Positions 15,226 through 23,511 of a stretch of 64,000 nucleotides of DNA are shown here, piece after piece. The stretch comes from Myxococcus stipitatus DSM 14675. Lineage in GTDB: Bacteria > Myxococcota > Myxococcia > Myxococcales > Myxococcaceae. The stretch spans positions 2,480,001 through 2,544,000 of the forward strand of contig NC_020126.1 in assembly GCF_000331735.1 (NCBI RefSeq), read 5' to 3'. The notes below the pieces were generated by a model. It did not search any database. It was not told the DNA's origin and saw nothing but the letters and a program-made list of their open reading frames with translations. The position numbers and the translations under genes are program-made. The stretch's first letter is position 1; every line of letters begins with the position of its first letter.

Positions 15226-18200
15226 ATGTGGATTGTCCGACTCGCGCTCCAACGCCCCTATACCTTCGTGGTGGCTGCGTTGTTGCTCGTCTTCGTGAGC
15301 GTGCATGTCATCCGCGAGGCACCCACGGACATCCTCCCGGAGGTCGAGCTCCCGGTCATCAGCGTTGTATGGACATACGAAGGACTGCCGGCGCAGCAGA
15401 TCGAGCGGCAGATCACCCAGTTCAGCGAGTACTCCCTGGCCAACAACGTCGCCAACCTGGCGCGACAGGAAAGCCAGTCGTTCGACGGTGTCTCGGTCGG
15501 ACGGTTGTATCTACACCCCGGGGCTGACGTGGCGGAGGCCCTGGCGCAGGTCACCGCGTCCTCTCAATCCATCACCAAGCGGATGCCTCCCGGGACGACG
15601 CCGCCCATCATCCTGCGGTACTCGGCCAGCAGCGTCCCCATCCTCCAGCTGTCGTTCAGCAGCGAGACGCTCACCGAGTCGCAAATCTATGACCACGTGA
15701 ATCAGCGCGTGCGCCCCTTGCTCGGGACGGTGCAGGGCTCGCGCATCCCCCAGCTGTCGGGAGGCAAGCCCCGGCAGATCACCGTGGACCTGGACCTGGA
15801 GGCGCTCGAGTCGCGGGGCCTGTCGCCGCATGACGTCGCCTCGGCGGTCTCCGCGCAGAACCTGGTGCTGCCCACCGGGAGCATCAAGATGGGCGCGCAC
15901 GAGTACCGGGTGACGCTCAACAGCAGCCCGGAGAGCATCGACGCGCTCAATGACATCCCGGTCCGCCGGGGGGATGGCCGCGTCGTGTTCCTGCGCGACG
16001 TGGCGCATGTGCATGACGGGTTCGCGGTGCAGACGAACATCGCGCGCGAGGAGGGGCGTCGCTCCATCATCCTGTCCGTGATGAAGACGGGCGAGGCGTC
16101 CACGCTGGAGGTCGCCCGTCGCGTGCGGGAGCTGGTGCCCACGCTCCAGGCCGCCGCGCCGGAGGGGCTGAAGGTGCGGCTGCTCGCGGACCAGTCCTCG
16201 TTCGTGACGACGGCCATCCACGGGCTGCTCGTGGAGGGAGTGATCGCGGCGCTGCTGACCGCGACGATGCTCCTGTTGTTCATCGGGAGCTGGCGCAGCA
16301 CGCTCATCATCGCCATCTCCATCCCGCTGTCGGTGCTGGCGGCGATACTGATGCTGCGGGGCTTGGGCTACTCGCTCAACTCGATGACGCTCGGCGGGCT
16401 GGCGCTCGCGGTGGGCATCCTGGTGGATGACGCCACGGTGGAGCTGGAGAACATCCACCGCAACCTCGCGATGGGAAAGCCCCTCACGCAGGCCATCCTG
16501 GATGGCGCGGAGCAGATCGCCGTGCCCGCGTTCGTCGCGTCGCTCTCCATCGGCATCGTCTTCATCTCCGTGCTCTTCCTGGAGGGACCGGCCCGCTACC
16601 TCTTCCTCCCCATGGGGCTGGCGGTGGGGCTGGCCGTGATGGCCTCGTATGTCCTGTCGCGCACGCTGGTGCCCACGCTCGTGCAGTTCCTGCTGCGCGC
16701 GGAGGTGGCGCGGCACGGCCAGCCCGCGACGGGCCTGTTCGCGCGGCTGCACCACCGCTTCGATGCGGGCTTCCTCCACTTCCGGGAGCGATATGTGGCG
16801 GGACTCCAGGGGGCGCTCGCCCATCCTCGCCGCGTCCTGGTCGTCTTCGCGCTGGCGATGCTGGGCGCGCTGGGGCTGATGCCCTTCGTGGGCCGGGACT
16901 TCTTCCCCACCGTGGACTCCGGCCAGCTGCGCCTCCATGTCGTGGCGCCTCCGGGGACTCGCATCGAGGAGACGGAGCGCCACCTGTCCCTGGTGGAGCA
17001 GGCCGTGCGCGAGCTCATCCCGGCGGAGGACCGGGTGAGCATGATTGACCAGATAGGCATGCCGGGCGGCTACAACCTGGCGCTGACCGATACGTCCAAC
17101 GTGAGCAGCGCGGACGGCGAGGTCCTCGTCGTCCTGTCCCCGTCGCGAAAGCGTCGGACGGATGAGTACGTGCGGCTGCTCCGCGAGCAGCTCCCGCCTC
17201 GGTTCCCGGAGCTGGGGTTCTATTTCCAGCCCGCGGACATCGTGACGCAGATCCTCAACTTCGGGCTGCCGTCGCCCATCGACGTGCAGATCTCCGGCTC
17301 GCAGCGCGAGGCCACCTACGCCATCGCGCGGAAGCTGGAGGCGGAGCTGCGCCAGGTGCGCGGCGCGGTGGACGTGCGGCTGTTCCAGGTGATGAACGCG
17401 CCCCGCCTGCACTTCGACGTGGACCGGGTGCGCTCCAGCGCCGTGGGCCTCACGCAGCGGGATGTGGCCAACAACATGCTGCTCACCGTGTCCTCCAGCT
17501 CCCAGGTGAGCCCCAGCTTCTGGAGCGACCCGAAGACGGGCAACAGCTACCCCGTGTCGGTGCGGGTGCCGGAGTCGCGCGTGGGCTCGGTGGAGGACCT
17601 GACGCGGATGGCGCTGCCCACGCGCGAGGGCGCCCAGCTGTTGGGAGACTTCGCTCGGGTGCAGCGCGCGCAGACCCCGGTCTTCATCAGCCACGTGGAC
17701 ATCCAGCCCACCTTCAACATCCGCGCGGATGTCCAGGACTCGGACCTGGGCAGCGTGTCCTCGAGGCTGGAGCAGGTGGTGGAGCGCTACCGGGCCGAGC
17801 TGCCTCCGGGGGCTCGCATCCAGGTGCGAGGGCAGGTGGACAGCATGCGCACGAGCTTCGAGCGGCTGCTCTGGGGGCTGCTCTTCGCGGCGGTGCTCGT
17901 CTACGCGCTGATGGTCGTCAACTTCCAGTCGTGGCTGGACCCCTTCATCATCATCACCGCGCTGCCCGGCGCCGTGGTGGGCATGGTGGTGGCGCTCTTC
18001 GTCACCCAGACGTCCTTCAGCATCCCGTCGTTGATGGGGGCCATCATGAGCGTGGGGGTGGCGACGGCGAACTCCGTGCTCGTGGTGTCCTTCGCCAACG
18101 AGCAGCGGATGAGGGGCGCCAGCGCGCGGGAGGCGGCGCTGGAGGCGGGGCGGGTGCGTGTGCGCCCCGTGCTGATGACGGCGCTGGCCATGGGGCTGGG

Positions 18201-18393
18201 CATGCTCCCCATGTCCCTGGGTCTGAGCGAAGGTGGAGAACAGAACGCGGCGCTGGGCTGCGCTGTCATCGGCGGACTCGTGGGCGCCACGGTCGCGACC
18301 TTGTTCTTCGTTCCAGTGGTCTACAGCCTGATGCAGGCGCGGCGGGATGTCCGCGTGGCTGCGTCCGCACTCGAGCCCTCGGTGACCGCGTGA
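15226..18393 (+). CDS. RND efflux transporter (HAE1/AcrB family)
   Basis: The 1055-residue protein has the RND plan: helix 1 near the N-terminus, a large periplasmic loop, helices 2-6 with the GILVDDATVELENI motif that holds the proton-relay Asp pair, a second loop, and helices 8-12. The start is supported by AGGAGGAG (15208-15215), ten bases before the ATG. The adaptor gene starts in GTGA overlap with its stop, so the two are coupled. The divergent GMC operon lies 110 bases away. Substrates cannot be read from the sequence; hydrophobic drug or lipid export is more likely than heavy-metal export. No outer-membrane channel gene lies beside it. Confidence 0.9.
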   Translation: MWIVRLALQRPYTFVVAALLLVFVSVHVIREAPTDILPEVELPVISVVWTYEGLPAQQIERQITQFSEYSLANNVANLARQESQSFDGVSVGRLYLHPGADVAEALAQVTASSQSITKRMPPGTTPPIILRYSASSVPILQLSFSSETLTESQIYDHVNQRVRPLLGTVQGSRIPQLSGGKPRQITVDLDLEALESRGLSPHDVASAVSAQNLVLPTGSIKMGAHEYRVTLNSSPESIDALNDIPVRRGDGRVVFLRDVAHVHDGFAVQTNIAREEGRRSIILSVMKTGEASTLEVARRVRELVPTLQAAAPEGLKVRLLADQSSFVTTAIHGLLVEGVIAALLTATMLLLFIGSWRSTLIIAISIPLSVLAAILMLRGLGYSLNSMTLGGLALAVGILVDDATVELENIHRNLAMGKPLTQAILDGAEQIAVPAFVASLSIGIVFISVLFLEGPARYLFLPMGLAVGLAVMASYVLSRTLVPTLVQFLLRAEVARHGQPATGLFARLHHRFDAGFLHFRERYVAGLQGALAHPRRVLVVFALAMLGALGLMPFVGRDFFPTVDSGQLRLHVVAPPGTRIEETERHLSLVEQAVRELIPAEDRVSMIDQIGMPGGYNLALTDTSNVSSADGEVLVVLSPSRKRRTDEYVRLLREQLPPRFPELGFYFQPADIVTQILNFGLPSPIDVQISGSQREATYAIARKLEAELRQVRGAVDVRLFQVMNAPRLHFDVDRVRSSAVGLTQRDVANNMLLTVSSSSQVSPSFWSDPKTGNSYPVSVRVPESRVGSVEDLTRMALPTREGAQLLGDFARVQRAQTPVFISHVDIQPTFNIRADVQDSDLGSVSSRLEQVVERYRAELPPGARIQVRGQVDSMRTSFERLLWGLLFAAVLVYALMVVNFQSWLDPFIIITALPGAVVGMVVALFVTQTSFSIPSLMGAIMSVGVATANSVLVVSFANEQRMRGASAREAALEAGRVRVRPVLMTALAMGLGMLPMSLGLSEGGEQNAALGCAVIGGLVGATVATLFFVPVVYSLMQARRDVRVAASALEPSVTA

Positions 18394-19577
18394 AGCCGCA
18401 AGCCCCCGATACGAATGAGACGGAGCCTCGGGCTCCATCCGCAGGGACGCAGGGCAGGGGATGGGTGTGGGGACTGGGCGCGGCGCTGCTGGTGCTGCTG
18501 GGCCTGGGCGTGGTGCCTCGGCTGGAGCGGGCGCGGGCGTTGGACCGGCGCGCGGAGGAGTCCCGTCAGCCGCCGCTGGTGGCCACGGTGGCCGTGCGCC
18601 GGGCCACACCGAAGGCGGAGCTCACGCTGCCGGGCACGGTGCTCCCCCTCCAGCGAGCCTCGTTGCACGCGCGCCTCAGCGGCTTCGTGGGGCGCATCCA
18701 CGTCGAGCTCGGTGACAAGGTTCGCGCGGGCCAGCTCCTCGCCGAAATCGAGGCGCCCGAGCTCCAGGCCGAGTGCCACCGGGCGCGGGCCCGCCTGGAC
18801 GAGACGGAGCGGAACCTCGAGTTCGCGCGGGCGTCCGCGGAGCGCAACCAGACGCTCGCGCGGGAGGGGAACGTCAGCCACGAGGTCTCCGAGGAGGCTC
18901 GGGCGCGGGCGAACACCGCGGAGGCCGCGCTGAAGGGCGCGAAGGCGGAGGTGGAGCGGCTGGAGGCCCTGTATGCCTACCGGCGCGTGGTGGCCCCCTT
19001 CGAGGGGCTCATCGTCCGCCGCAACGTGGACCCGGGGGCGCTGGTCACCGCGGGGAGCACCACCGGAGTGACGAGCCTCTTCGAGATGGCCCAGACGCAC
19101 GCGCTCAAGGTCTACGTGGAGGTGCCGCAGTCGCTCGCGAGCGACATCCGCCCCGGACTGGAGGCCCGCATCACCACGCTGGATGCGCCCGCGCGGGCGC
19201 TCCCGGGGCGCGTCGTGCGGACCTCCGGGGTGTTGGACCCGGGGACCCGGACGCTGCTCACGGAGGTGCAGCTCACCAACGAGCACGGACTGTTCGCGGG
19301 GGCCTTCGTCCGCGTCCGGCTGCTCATCGAGCGGGACGTGCCTCCGTTGCTCGTGCCCGCGAGTGCGCTGGCCGCGCGACGCGAGGGGATGACCTTGCTG
19401 GTGGTGGACGCGGCGAACGCCGTCCAGCAGCGCGTGGTGGTGCTGGGGCGAGACCTGGGCTCACAAGTCGAGGTGTTGGAGGGTGTGTCGGAGGCGGACC
19501 GCGTGGTGTTGAGCCCACCGGATACGTTGGGGGATGGGAGCGTGGTGCGTGTGGCCCAGGGGCATGCCGCCCTGTAG
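18390..19577 (+). CDS. RND periplasmic adaptor (membrane fusion protein)
   Basis: The 395-residue protein starts at a GTG that overlaps the RND stop. It has one N-terminal membrane helix (about residues 23-43), a lipoyl-type half (LHARLSGFVGRIHVELGDKV), a coiled-coil hairpin rich in Glu, Arg and Ala (about residues 125-195), the second lipoyl half (YRRVVAPFEGLIVRRNVDPG), a beta-barrel and a membrane-proximal domain (LVPASAL). This is the standard HlyD/MdtA adaptor layout. It links the RND pump to an outer-membrane channel encoded elsewhere. Confidence 0.88.
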   Translation: MKPQAPDTNETEPRAPSAGTQGRGWVWGLGAALLVLLGLGVVPRLERARALDRRAEESRQPPLVATVAVRRATPKAELTLPGTVLPLQRASLHARLSGFVGRIHVELGDKVRAGQLLAEIEAPELQAECHRARARLDETERNLEFARASAERNQTLAREGNVSHEVSEEARARANTAEAALKGAKAEVERLEALYAYRRVVAPFEGLIVRRNVDPGALVTAGSTTGVTSLFEMAQTHALKVYVEVPQSLASDIRPGLEARITTLDAPARALPGRVVRTSGVLDPGTRTLLTEVQLTNEHGLFAGAFVRVRLLIERDVPPLLVPASALAARREGMTLLVVDAANAVQQRVVVLGRDLGSQVEVLEGVSEADRVVLSPPDTLGDGSVVRVAQGHAAL

Positions 19578-19595
19578 ATACGTCCGACTCCAGAC

Positions 19596-19616
19596 GTTGT
19601 GTCGAACCGTTGTGTC
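19596..19616 (+). repeat. Short direct repeat GTTGTGTC
   Basis: GTTGTGTC occurs at 19596-19603 and again at 19609-19616, a 13-base period, in the 76-base gap before the cytochrome gene. It could be a regulator half-site pair, but no promoter elements are convincing around it. Confidence 0.25.
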
Positions 19617-19653
19617 AGATGCCACTGAGAGACTGTGCTGATTGGAGACTGAG

Positions 19654-19962
19654 ATGAAGCGTTTGCTGTGGATGTGTGTTGCCGCGACGGTGCTGGTGTC
19701 CAACGGAGCACTGGCGAGTGAGGCCCTGTCCAAGGCCAAGAACTGCTCGACGTGTCATTCCGCGTCGGCGCGGCTGGTGGGGCCCTCCTACAAGGAGATT
19801 TCCGCCAAGTACGGCAAGCAGAAGGACGCCGAAGACAAGCTGTCGCAGCGGGTGCTGAAGGGGAGCAGCGGCGTCTGGGGGATTGTTCCAATGCCAGCGA
19901 ACAAAGAGGTCTCCGATGCGGAGGCCCGTGCGCTGGTGAAATGGATCATGTCGCAGAAGTAA
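19654..19962 (+). CDS. Mono-haem cytochrome c (class I, c551-like)
   Basis: The 102-residue precursor has a signal peptide (MKRLLWMCVAATVLVSNGAL, cleaved near ALA-SE) and one haem-binding CSTCH motif at about residues 31-35. The Met ligand is in VPMPAN, and a C-terminal helix (SDAEARALVKWIMSQK) is typical of small c551/c552 cytochromes. ATG 19654 has GGAG six bases upstream; a TTG at 19642 is less likely. It is a soluble periplasmic electron carrier. It could take electrons from the Tat-exported GMC enzyme encoded nearby, but that link is inferred only from proximity. Confidence 0.85.
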   Translation: MKRLLWMCVAATVLVSNGALASEALSKAKNCSTCHSASARLVGPSYKEISAKYGKQKDAEDKLSQRVLKGSSGVWGIVPMPANKEVSDAEARALVKWIMSQK

Positions 19963-20049
19963 CGACGTGGTCCTCCCGGTGACGCGTTCGTGACACATGT
20001 CGTGTAGCGGGGGCGAAGGAGTGATGGGTGCGGAATCGTACAAGCATGA

Positions 20050-20080
20050 TTGTGATTGAGCGAATCATGTGTGCTAGGTT
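20050..20080 (+). promoter_or_regulatory. Possible promoter with extended -10
   Basis: TGCTAGGTT (20072-20080) fits an extended -10 (TGnTAnnnT), with TTGTGA at 20050-20055, 19 bases upstream of the hexamer. Transcription would start within a few bases of the ATG at 20089, giving a leaderless or nearly leaderless message. The -10 is only partly consensus. Confidence 0.3.
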
Positions 20081-20088
20081 CCGCGCCC

Positions 20089-20850
20089 ATGAACATCTCC
20101 CTCCGCCTTTCTTCCCTTCTCGTTGCTTCATCCATCGCGTTCGGCTGTGCCGGCGGTGAGCCCGAGGCTGGCAATGCCCCCGTCGAGACCGCCGCGCAGG
20201 AAGTCGTAGACCCCAACTTCCGCATCTACAACATGGTCGAGGCCGTGCTGCCGGCGGCGAACTACGACGGTGTCGCGGGCAATGAGTGTATCGCGCTCCT
20301 GAACCCCGAGTACCGCCTGCGCAAGATCATCCTGGTGGAGTCGGTGGCCCCGGGCGCGACGTGCACGCTCAGCACGTACACGGCGGGCAAGGCCCTGAGC
20401 TTCACGTGGGGCGACAGCTCCGTGTACCAGGGCACCGCGGGCATCGCGGCCATCCGGACGGCGCTCAATGACTCGAACGGCGCGGTCCACCGCCTGGTGG
20501 GCTCGGTGACGAACGAGGCCACGACGCTGGCTCACCTCCAGAACTCCTGGACGCTGACGGATGCGCAGCAGGCCGCCATCATCGGCTCCGTCGCGGGCGT
20601 TCGCGTCCACTCGCTCTATGACTTCGAGGGCCAGGAGGAAGTCTACGCCGAGGCCGCGTACCAGGACGTGCGCGTCACCGGGCCGTGCGAGAACCCGGGC
20701 ACGCCGACGCTGAACGCCCACACCATCAACGGCTTCGTGTACGGCTACAGCGCGAGCAACACGGGCAGCTGCCACAGCGGCTGGTTCACCGTGCAGCGCG
20801 TCTACAACCGTCACTGGCACCTGGTCTACAGCTACAGCTACTCCGAGTGA
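20089..20850 (+). CDS. Lipoprotein of unknown function
   Basis: The 253-residue protein has a short lipoprotein signal with Cys at residue 20 (SIAFGCAGGEPEAG) and a flexible Glu/Pro/Ala linker. The mature part is rich in Tyr, Asn and Ser and contains pairs of Cys (ECIA/ATCTL and GPCEN/GSCHS) that could form disulfides. No family was recognised. It stands alone, with its own possible promoter and a strong hairpin after it. Surface display on the outer membrane is plausible. Confidence 0.7.
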   Translation: MNISLRLSSLLVASSIAFGCAGGEPEAGNAPVETAAQEVVDPNFRIYNMVEAVLPAANYDGVAGNECIALLNPEYRLRKIILVESVAPGATCTLSTYTAGKALSFTWGDSSVYQGTAGIAAIRTALNDSNGAVHRLVGSVTNEATTLAHLQNSWTLTDAQQAAIIGSVAGVRVHSLYDFEGQEEVYAEAAYQDVRVTGPCENPGTPTLNAHTINGFVYGYSASNTGSCHSGWFTVQRVYNRHWHLVYSYSYSE

Positions 20851-20862
20851 TTCGCTGAAGGG

Positions 20863-20888
20863 CTCACGGCCTGGAGACAGGCCGTGAG
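20863..20888. terminator. Strong hairpin between convergent genes
   Basis: CTCACGGCCTG (20863-20873) and CAGGCCGTGAG (20878-20888) are perfect 11-base complements around a GAGA tetraloop. It lies 13 bases after the lipoprotein stop and 38 bases before the converging gene's stop, so it probably ends both transcripts. Confidence 0.65.
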
Positions 20889-20925
20889 TCGTTGTGCGGT
20901 GTGAGTTCGCCTCCTGGGCTCGAGC

Positions 20926-21867
20926 TCACCTGCGCGGGTGTGACGTCTGGGGTGGTACGAGCCGGGTGAGATACTCCAGGCCGAGGCCCGAGATGAGGAA
21001 GCGCTCCTTCTTGTTCGCGAGGAGTTGCTGCGTCCAATCGACGAAGCCGCCGTCGATGAGCTCGATGTCCTTCCCCGCGACTTCGATGACGCCCTTGTAT
21101 TGGACGCCCTGGTAGTAGTTGTTCTCCGCCGGGGTGGTGTCCGCCTGCACGGAGAAGTGGGGGCGCAAGTGGTCGTGGAGCGCGGTGAACAGCGCTTCGG
21201 CCGAGGGCGAGCCTCGCCGTTGCTGGAGCTTGATGGACTTGAGCTCCACCTGGAAGAGGTCCTTCAGGAGCTGGCGTTGCGACTGAAGGTGGTCCGTGAA
21301 GGCTGCCTTTTCGAACGCGAAGTCGCCGCTGTCCCGACCTGCCGTCACAAGGCATGCGACCGCGAAGTGCGGTGTGAAGCCGGGAGTCGTGAAGGCAGGC
21401 GTGCGGAGGTGGCGAGGGGTTGCGCAGAACTTCACGAGCGGGGCGGTCCGCGTGCCGTTCTTCCGGCCCATGGCGTAGTGGAGCGCCATGACGTTGGTGG
21501 CGTCGGAGAGGACCTCGGTGCCTCGGGTGGCGCTGAGGACCTTCTTCTGGCTCACGGTTCCCAGGACGGAGCTGGTCCCCAATGCGGAGACAGGGGAGAG
21601 CTCCAGGGGCTCGAAGCCGCGCTCCGCGAGCCGGGTGAGCAGCTCCAGTTCTTTCGACTTGAAGTGGAGGACGTCGAGGGTGGCGGGGTGGACGAAGCGG
21701 TTCTGCTGGTGGGCTTGCAGCAGGTTCGCGGCGGTCATCCCCTTGACGCGCTCATCGAACACCGCGAGGAGCAGCGAGCCCAGCTCCGAGCCGGAGAGCT
21801 TCCGGGACAGGAGGGAGAGGAGGTCTGTTCCCGCCTTGGCGTGAAGCTTCTTGAGCAGCTCGTCCAT
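20926..21867 (-). CDS. Uncharacterised protein, possibly HisRS/HisZ-like
   Basis: The 313-residue protein has no strong family signature. Several stretches recall class II HisRS/HisZ proteins: a helix then strand (ELLTRLAERGFEPLELSP), TEVLSDATNVMALHYA in place of the usual LRPDLT..AR block, and a C-terminal YYQGVQY, then IDGGFVDWTQQLL and ISGLGLEYL, which parallel the YY.G, GGRYD.L and G.G..RL motifs. Key Arg residues of the aminoacylation motifs are not clear, so any enzyme activity is doubtful. It is the last gene of a minus-strand group, 16 bases after the pentapeptide-repeat gene. This is a low-confidence structural guess. Confidence 0.35.
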   Translation of the reverse strand: MDELLKKLHAKAGTDLLSLLSRKLSGSELGSLLLAVFDERVKGMTAANLLQAHQQNRFVHPATLDVLHFKSKELELLTRLAERGFEPLELSPVSALGTSSVLGTVSQKKVLSATRGTEVLSDATNVMALHYAMGRKNGTRTAPLVKFCATPRHLRTPAFTTPGFTPHFAVACLVTAGRDSGDFAFEKAAFTDHLQSQRQLLKDLFQVELKSIKLQQRRGSPSAEALFTALHDHLRPHFSVQADTTPAENNYYQGVQYKGVIEVAGKDIELIDGGFVDWTQQLLANKKERFLISGLGLEYLTRLVPPQTSHPRR

Positions 21868-21883
21868 GGCGCACAGTCTATTC

Positions 21884-22918
21884 TCAGCGGAAGCGCTCCT
21901 TGAGCGAGGCCCCGAGGCTTGCGTCGACCTGGTCTCCAGCCAGCATCAGCTCGACGCAGGCGCGTCCCAGTTGGCGCATGACGTGCGGGTTGGTTCCCAC
22001 CGGGCTCCGGACCGCTGCGCTGACGGTGAGCACACCTCCCGACAGGCGCGCTCGCGCCCCGCTGTCGAGTCCCTCGAGGACCGCGGCCGCGACCTCCTTC
22101 GGCAGGCCGATATGTGCTGAGTCCATCCCTCCCAGAGGGGGGATGCGCCACAGTGGTCCTCTGCTCTCCGTCCATGGCACTTCCAGGTGGAGCTCCGACC
22201 TCGTCTCGTCGCGGGTCCACGAGAGCTCGAGGAGTCCGTACTCCGCGAAGCCGCCCAGGGGGCGGAGTATCTCGATTCCAACAGAGGTCAGCCGGGGCTG
22301 CTCTTGTCCGGCGGCCACCGTCCGGCGCTCCACTCCTTCCGCGAGGTAGGGCGCGTTCGGCCGCGTGCCAATCCAGAGCCGAGTGCGCGTGAGGTGGCTC
22401 AGGGGGAGGATTCTGGTGGACACAATCATCGTCTCTTCCGGGGGCCGCACGTGGACGCCGTGGGGGGCTGGTTCAAACCCCTCGGGCCATTTCGTGGCGC
22501 TGTTCGCGCGGGCTCCTTGGAGATGGGCCTCGGCGAGGTTCAGGCCGCGCACGTCGGCATCATCGAAGCAGGCTCCCGCGAAGTTGGACCTTCCCATCTC
22601 GGCGTTGCGCAAGTTCGCGCCGGTGAAGTCCGCGCCGGTGAAGTCCGCGCTTCGCATGAAGGCTTCGGAGAGGTCTGCTCGCACGAAGCGGACTCGGGCC
22701 GCGTTGCATGCCGGGAGTCCCGAGCGCGACAGGCTGGCTTCTTCCAGGTTCGCGCCTTCGAGCCACGCGGAGCGAAGGTTGGCGCCGGAGAGGTTCGCGC
22801 GGCGGAGGTCCTGTCCTCCCAACAAGGCTCGATGGAGGTTGCACCCCGCCAGCCTTGCGCCGACAAGGCTGTCTCCGTCCACCTGGAGGTCATCTCCGGT
22901 TTCGCAGCGGATGACCAT
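21884..22918 (-). CDS. Pentapeptide-repeat protein fused to a paralogous C-terminal domain
   Basis: The 344-residue protein begins MVIRCETGDDLQVDGDSL and continues with about 20 pentapeptide repeats of the A(D/N)LXX kind (ANLSGANLRSAWLEGANL, then ADFTGADFTGANL), which form a right-handed beta-helix. The C-terminal 170 residues (from LPLSHLTRTRLWIG) match the separate protein encoded just upstream, so two versions of the same domain lie side by side. The start at 22918 is preferred because it fits other MxIxC-type starts and leaves 40 bases between the genes; a start at 23017 would overlap the neighbour's conserved end. Pentapeptide proteins can mimic DNA or act as scaffolds; the role here is unknown. 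Confidence 0.7.
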   Translation of the reverse strand: MVIRCETGDDLQVDGDSLVGARLAGCNLHRALLGGQDLRRANLSGANLRSAWLEGANLEEASLSRSGLPACNAARVRFVRADLSEAFMRSADFTGADFTGANLRNAEMGRSNFAGACFDDADVRGLNLAEAHLQGARANSATKWPEGFEPAPHGVHVRPPEETMIVSTRILPLSHLTRTRLWIGTRPNAPYLAEGVERRTVAAGQEQPRLTSVGIEILRPLGGFAEYGLLELSWTRDETRSELHLEVPWTESRGPLWRIPPLGGMDSAHIGLPKEVAAAVLEGLDSGARARLSGGVLTVSAAVRSPVGTNPHVMRQLGRACVELMLAGDQVDASLGASLKERFR

Positions 22919-22958
22919 TCTCAGGGCACCCGAATCCGACGCAATTCCATCGCTTTCC

Positions 22959-23495
22959 TCATGGCCGGAAGACTCCCGTGAAGAATGCACTGAGTGCTGC
23001 ATCGTCCCATTCGCCATCCATCATCAGCCCAACACAGGCCAGCGCGAGCCAGCGCATGAAGTTCTGGCTCGATCCTTCTGGGGTGTGGACCGCGGCACGG
23101 ACGGTGAGGACGCCTGCCATCAAGCGTGTTCGTGCTGCCCCCTCGAGAGTTTCAAGGACCGCGCTTGCGTACTCCCGCGGCAGCCCGACATGGGGCTCGT
23201 GTACTGGTTCTACCGGAGGGCTGCTCCACAGCAGGCCATCAAACCTCGTCCACGGAACGTTCAACTGAAGCTCTGACCCCGCACCATCGTGTGTCCACTC
23301 AAGTCCGAGGAGTCCGTACTCCGCGCGTCCCCCCGTGGGTTTCATCACCTCAATGCCGACAGTGGTCAGCTTGGGCGACTCGCTCCCAGCATCCACCTTC
23401 CGGGTCATCACGCCGTCACTGGGATAGAGCGCATCCGGGCACTCTCCCACCCATAGGCGAATACGCCCGTAGCGCCCCAGCGGTACGATTCTCAT
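22959..23495 (-). CDS. Stand-alone paralogue of the pentapeptide protein's C-terminal domain
   Basis: The 178-residue protein aligns over its whole length with the C-terminal domain of the next gene: RLWVGECPDALY versus RLWIGTRPNAPY, LTTVGIEVMKPTGGRAEYGL versus LTSVGIEILRPLGGFAEYGL, and a shared LTV.AAV.{2}P.G end block. ATG 23495 is chosen because a GTG at 23531 would overlap the preceding gene and lies outside the homologous domain. The domain is not one I recognise. The pair probably arose by tandem duplication, with later gain or loss of the pentapeptide part. Confidence 0.6.
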   Translation of the reverse strand: MRIVPLGRYGRIRLWVGECPDALYPSDGVMTRKVDAGSESPKLTTVGIEVMKPTGGRAEYGLLGLEWTHDGAGSELQLNVPWTRFDGLLWSSPPVEPVHEPHVGLPREYASAVLETLEGAARTRLMAGVLTVRAAVHTPEGSSQNFMRWLALACVGLMMDGEWDDAALSAFFTGVFRP

Positions 23496-23511
23496 GAGCG
23501 TCCCGTTCAGG

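Noticed and set aside
15511-18609. A 1032-codon minus-strand frame opposite the RND pump
   Set aside because: It is low-complexity Arg/His/Pro-rich translation and is a shadow of the well-supported RND and adaptor genes.
22560-22830. Short tandem repeats that could look like a CRISPR or VNTR
   Set aside because: They encode pentapeptide repeats in frame and have no spacers.
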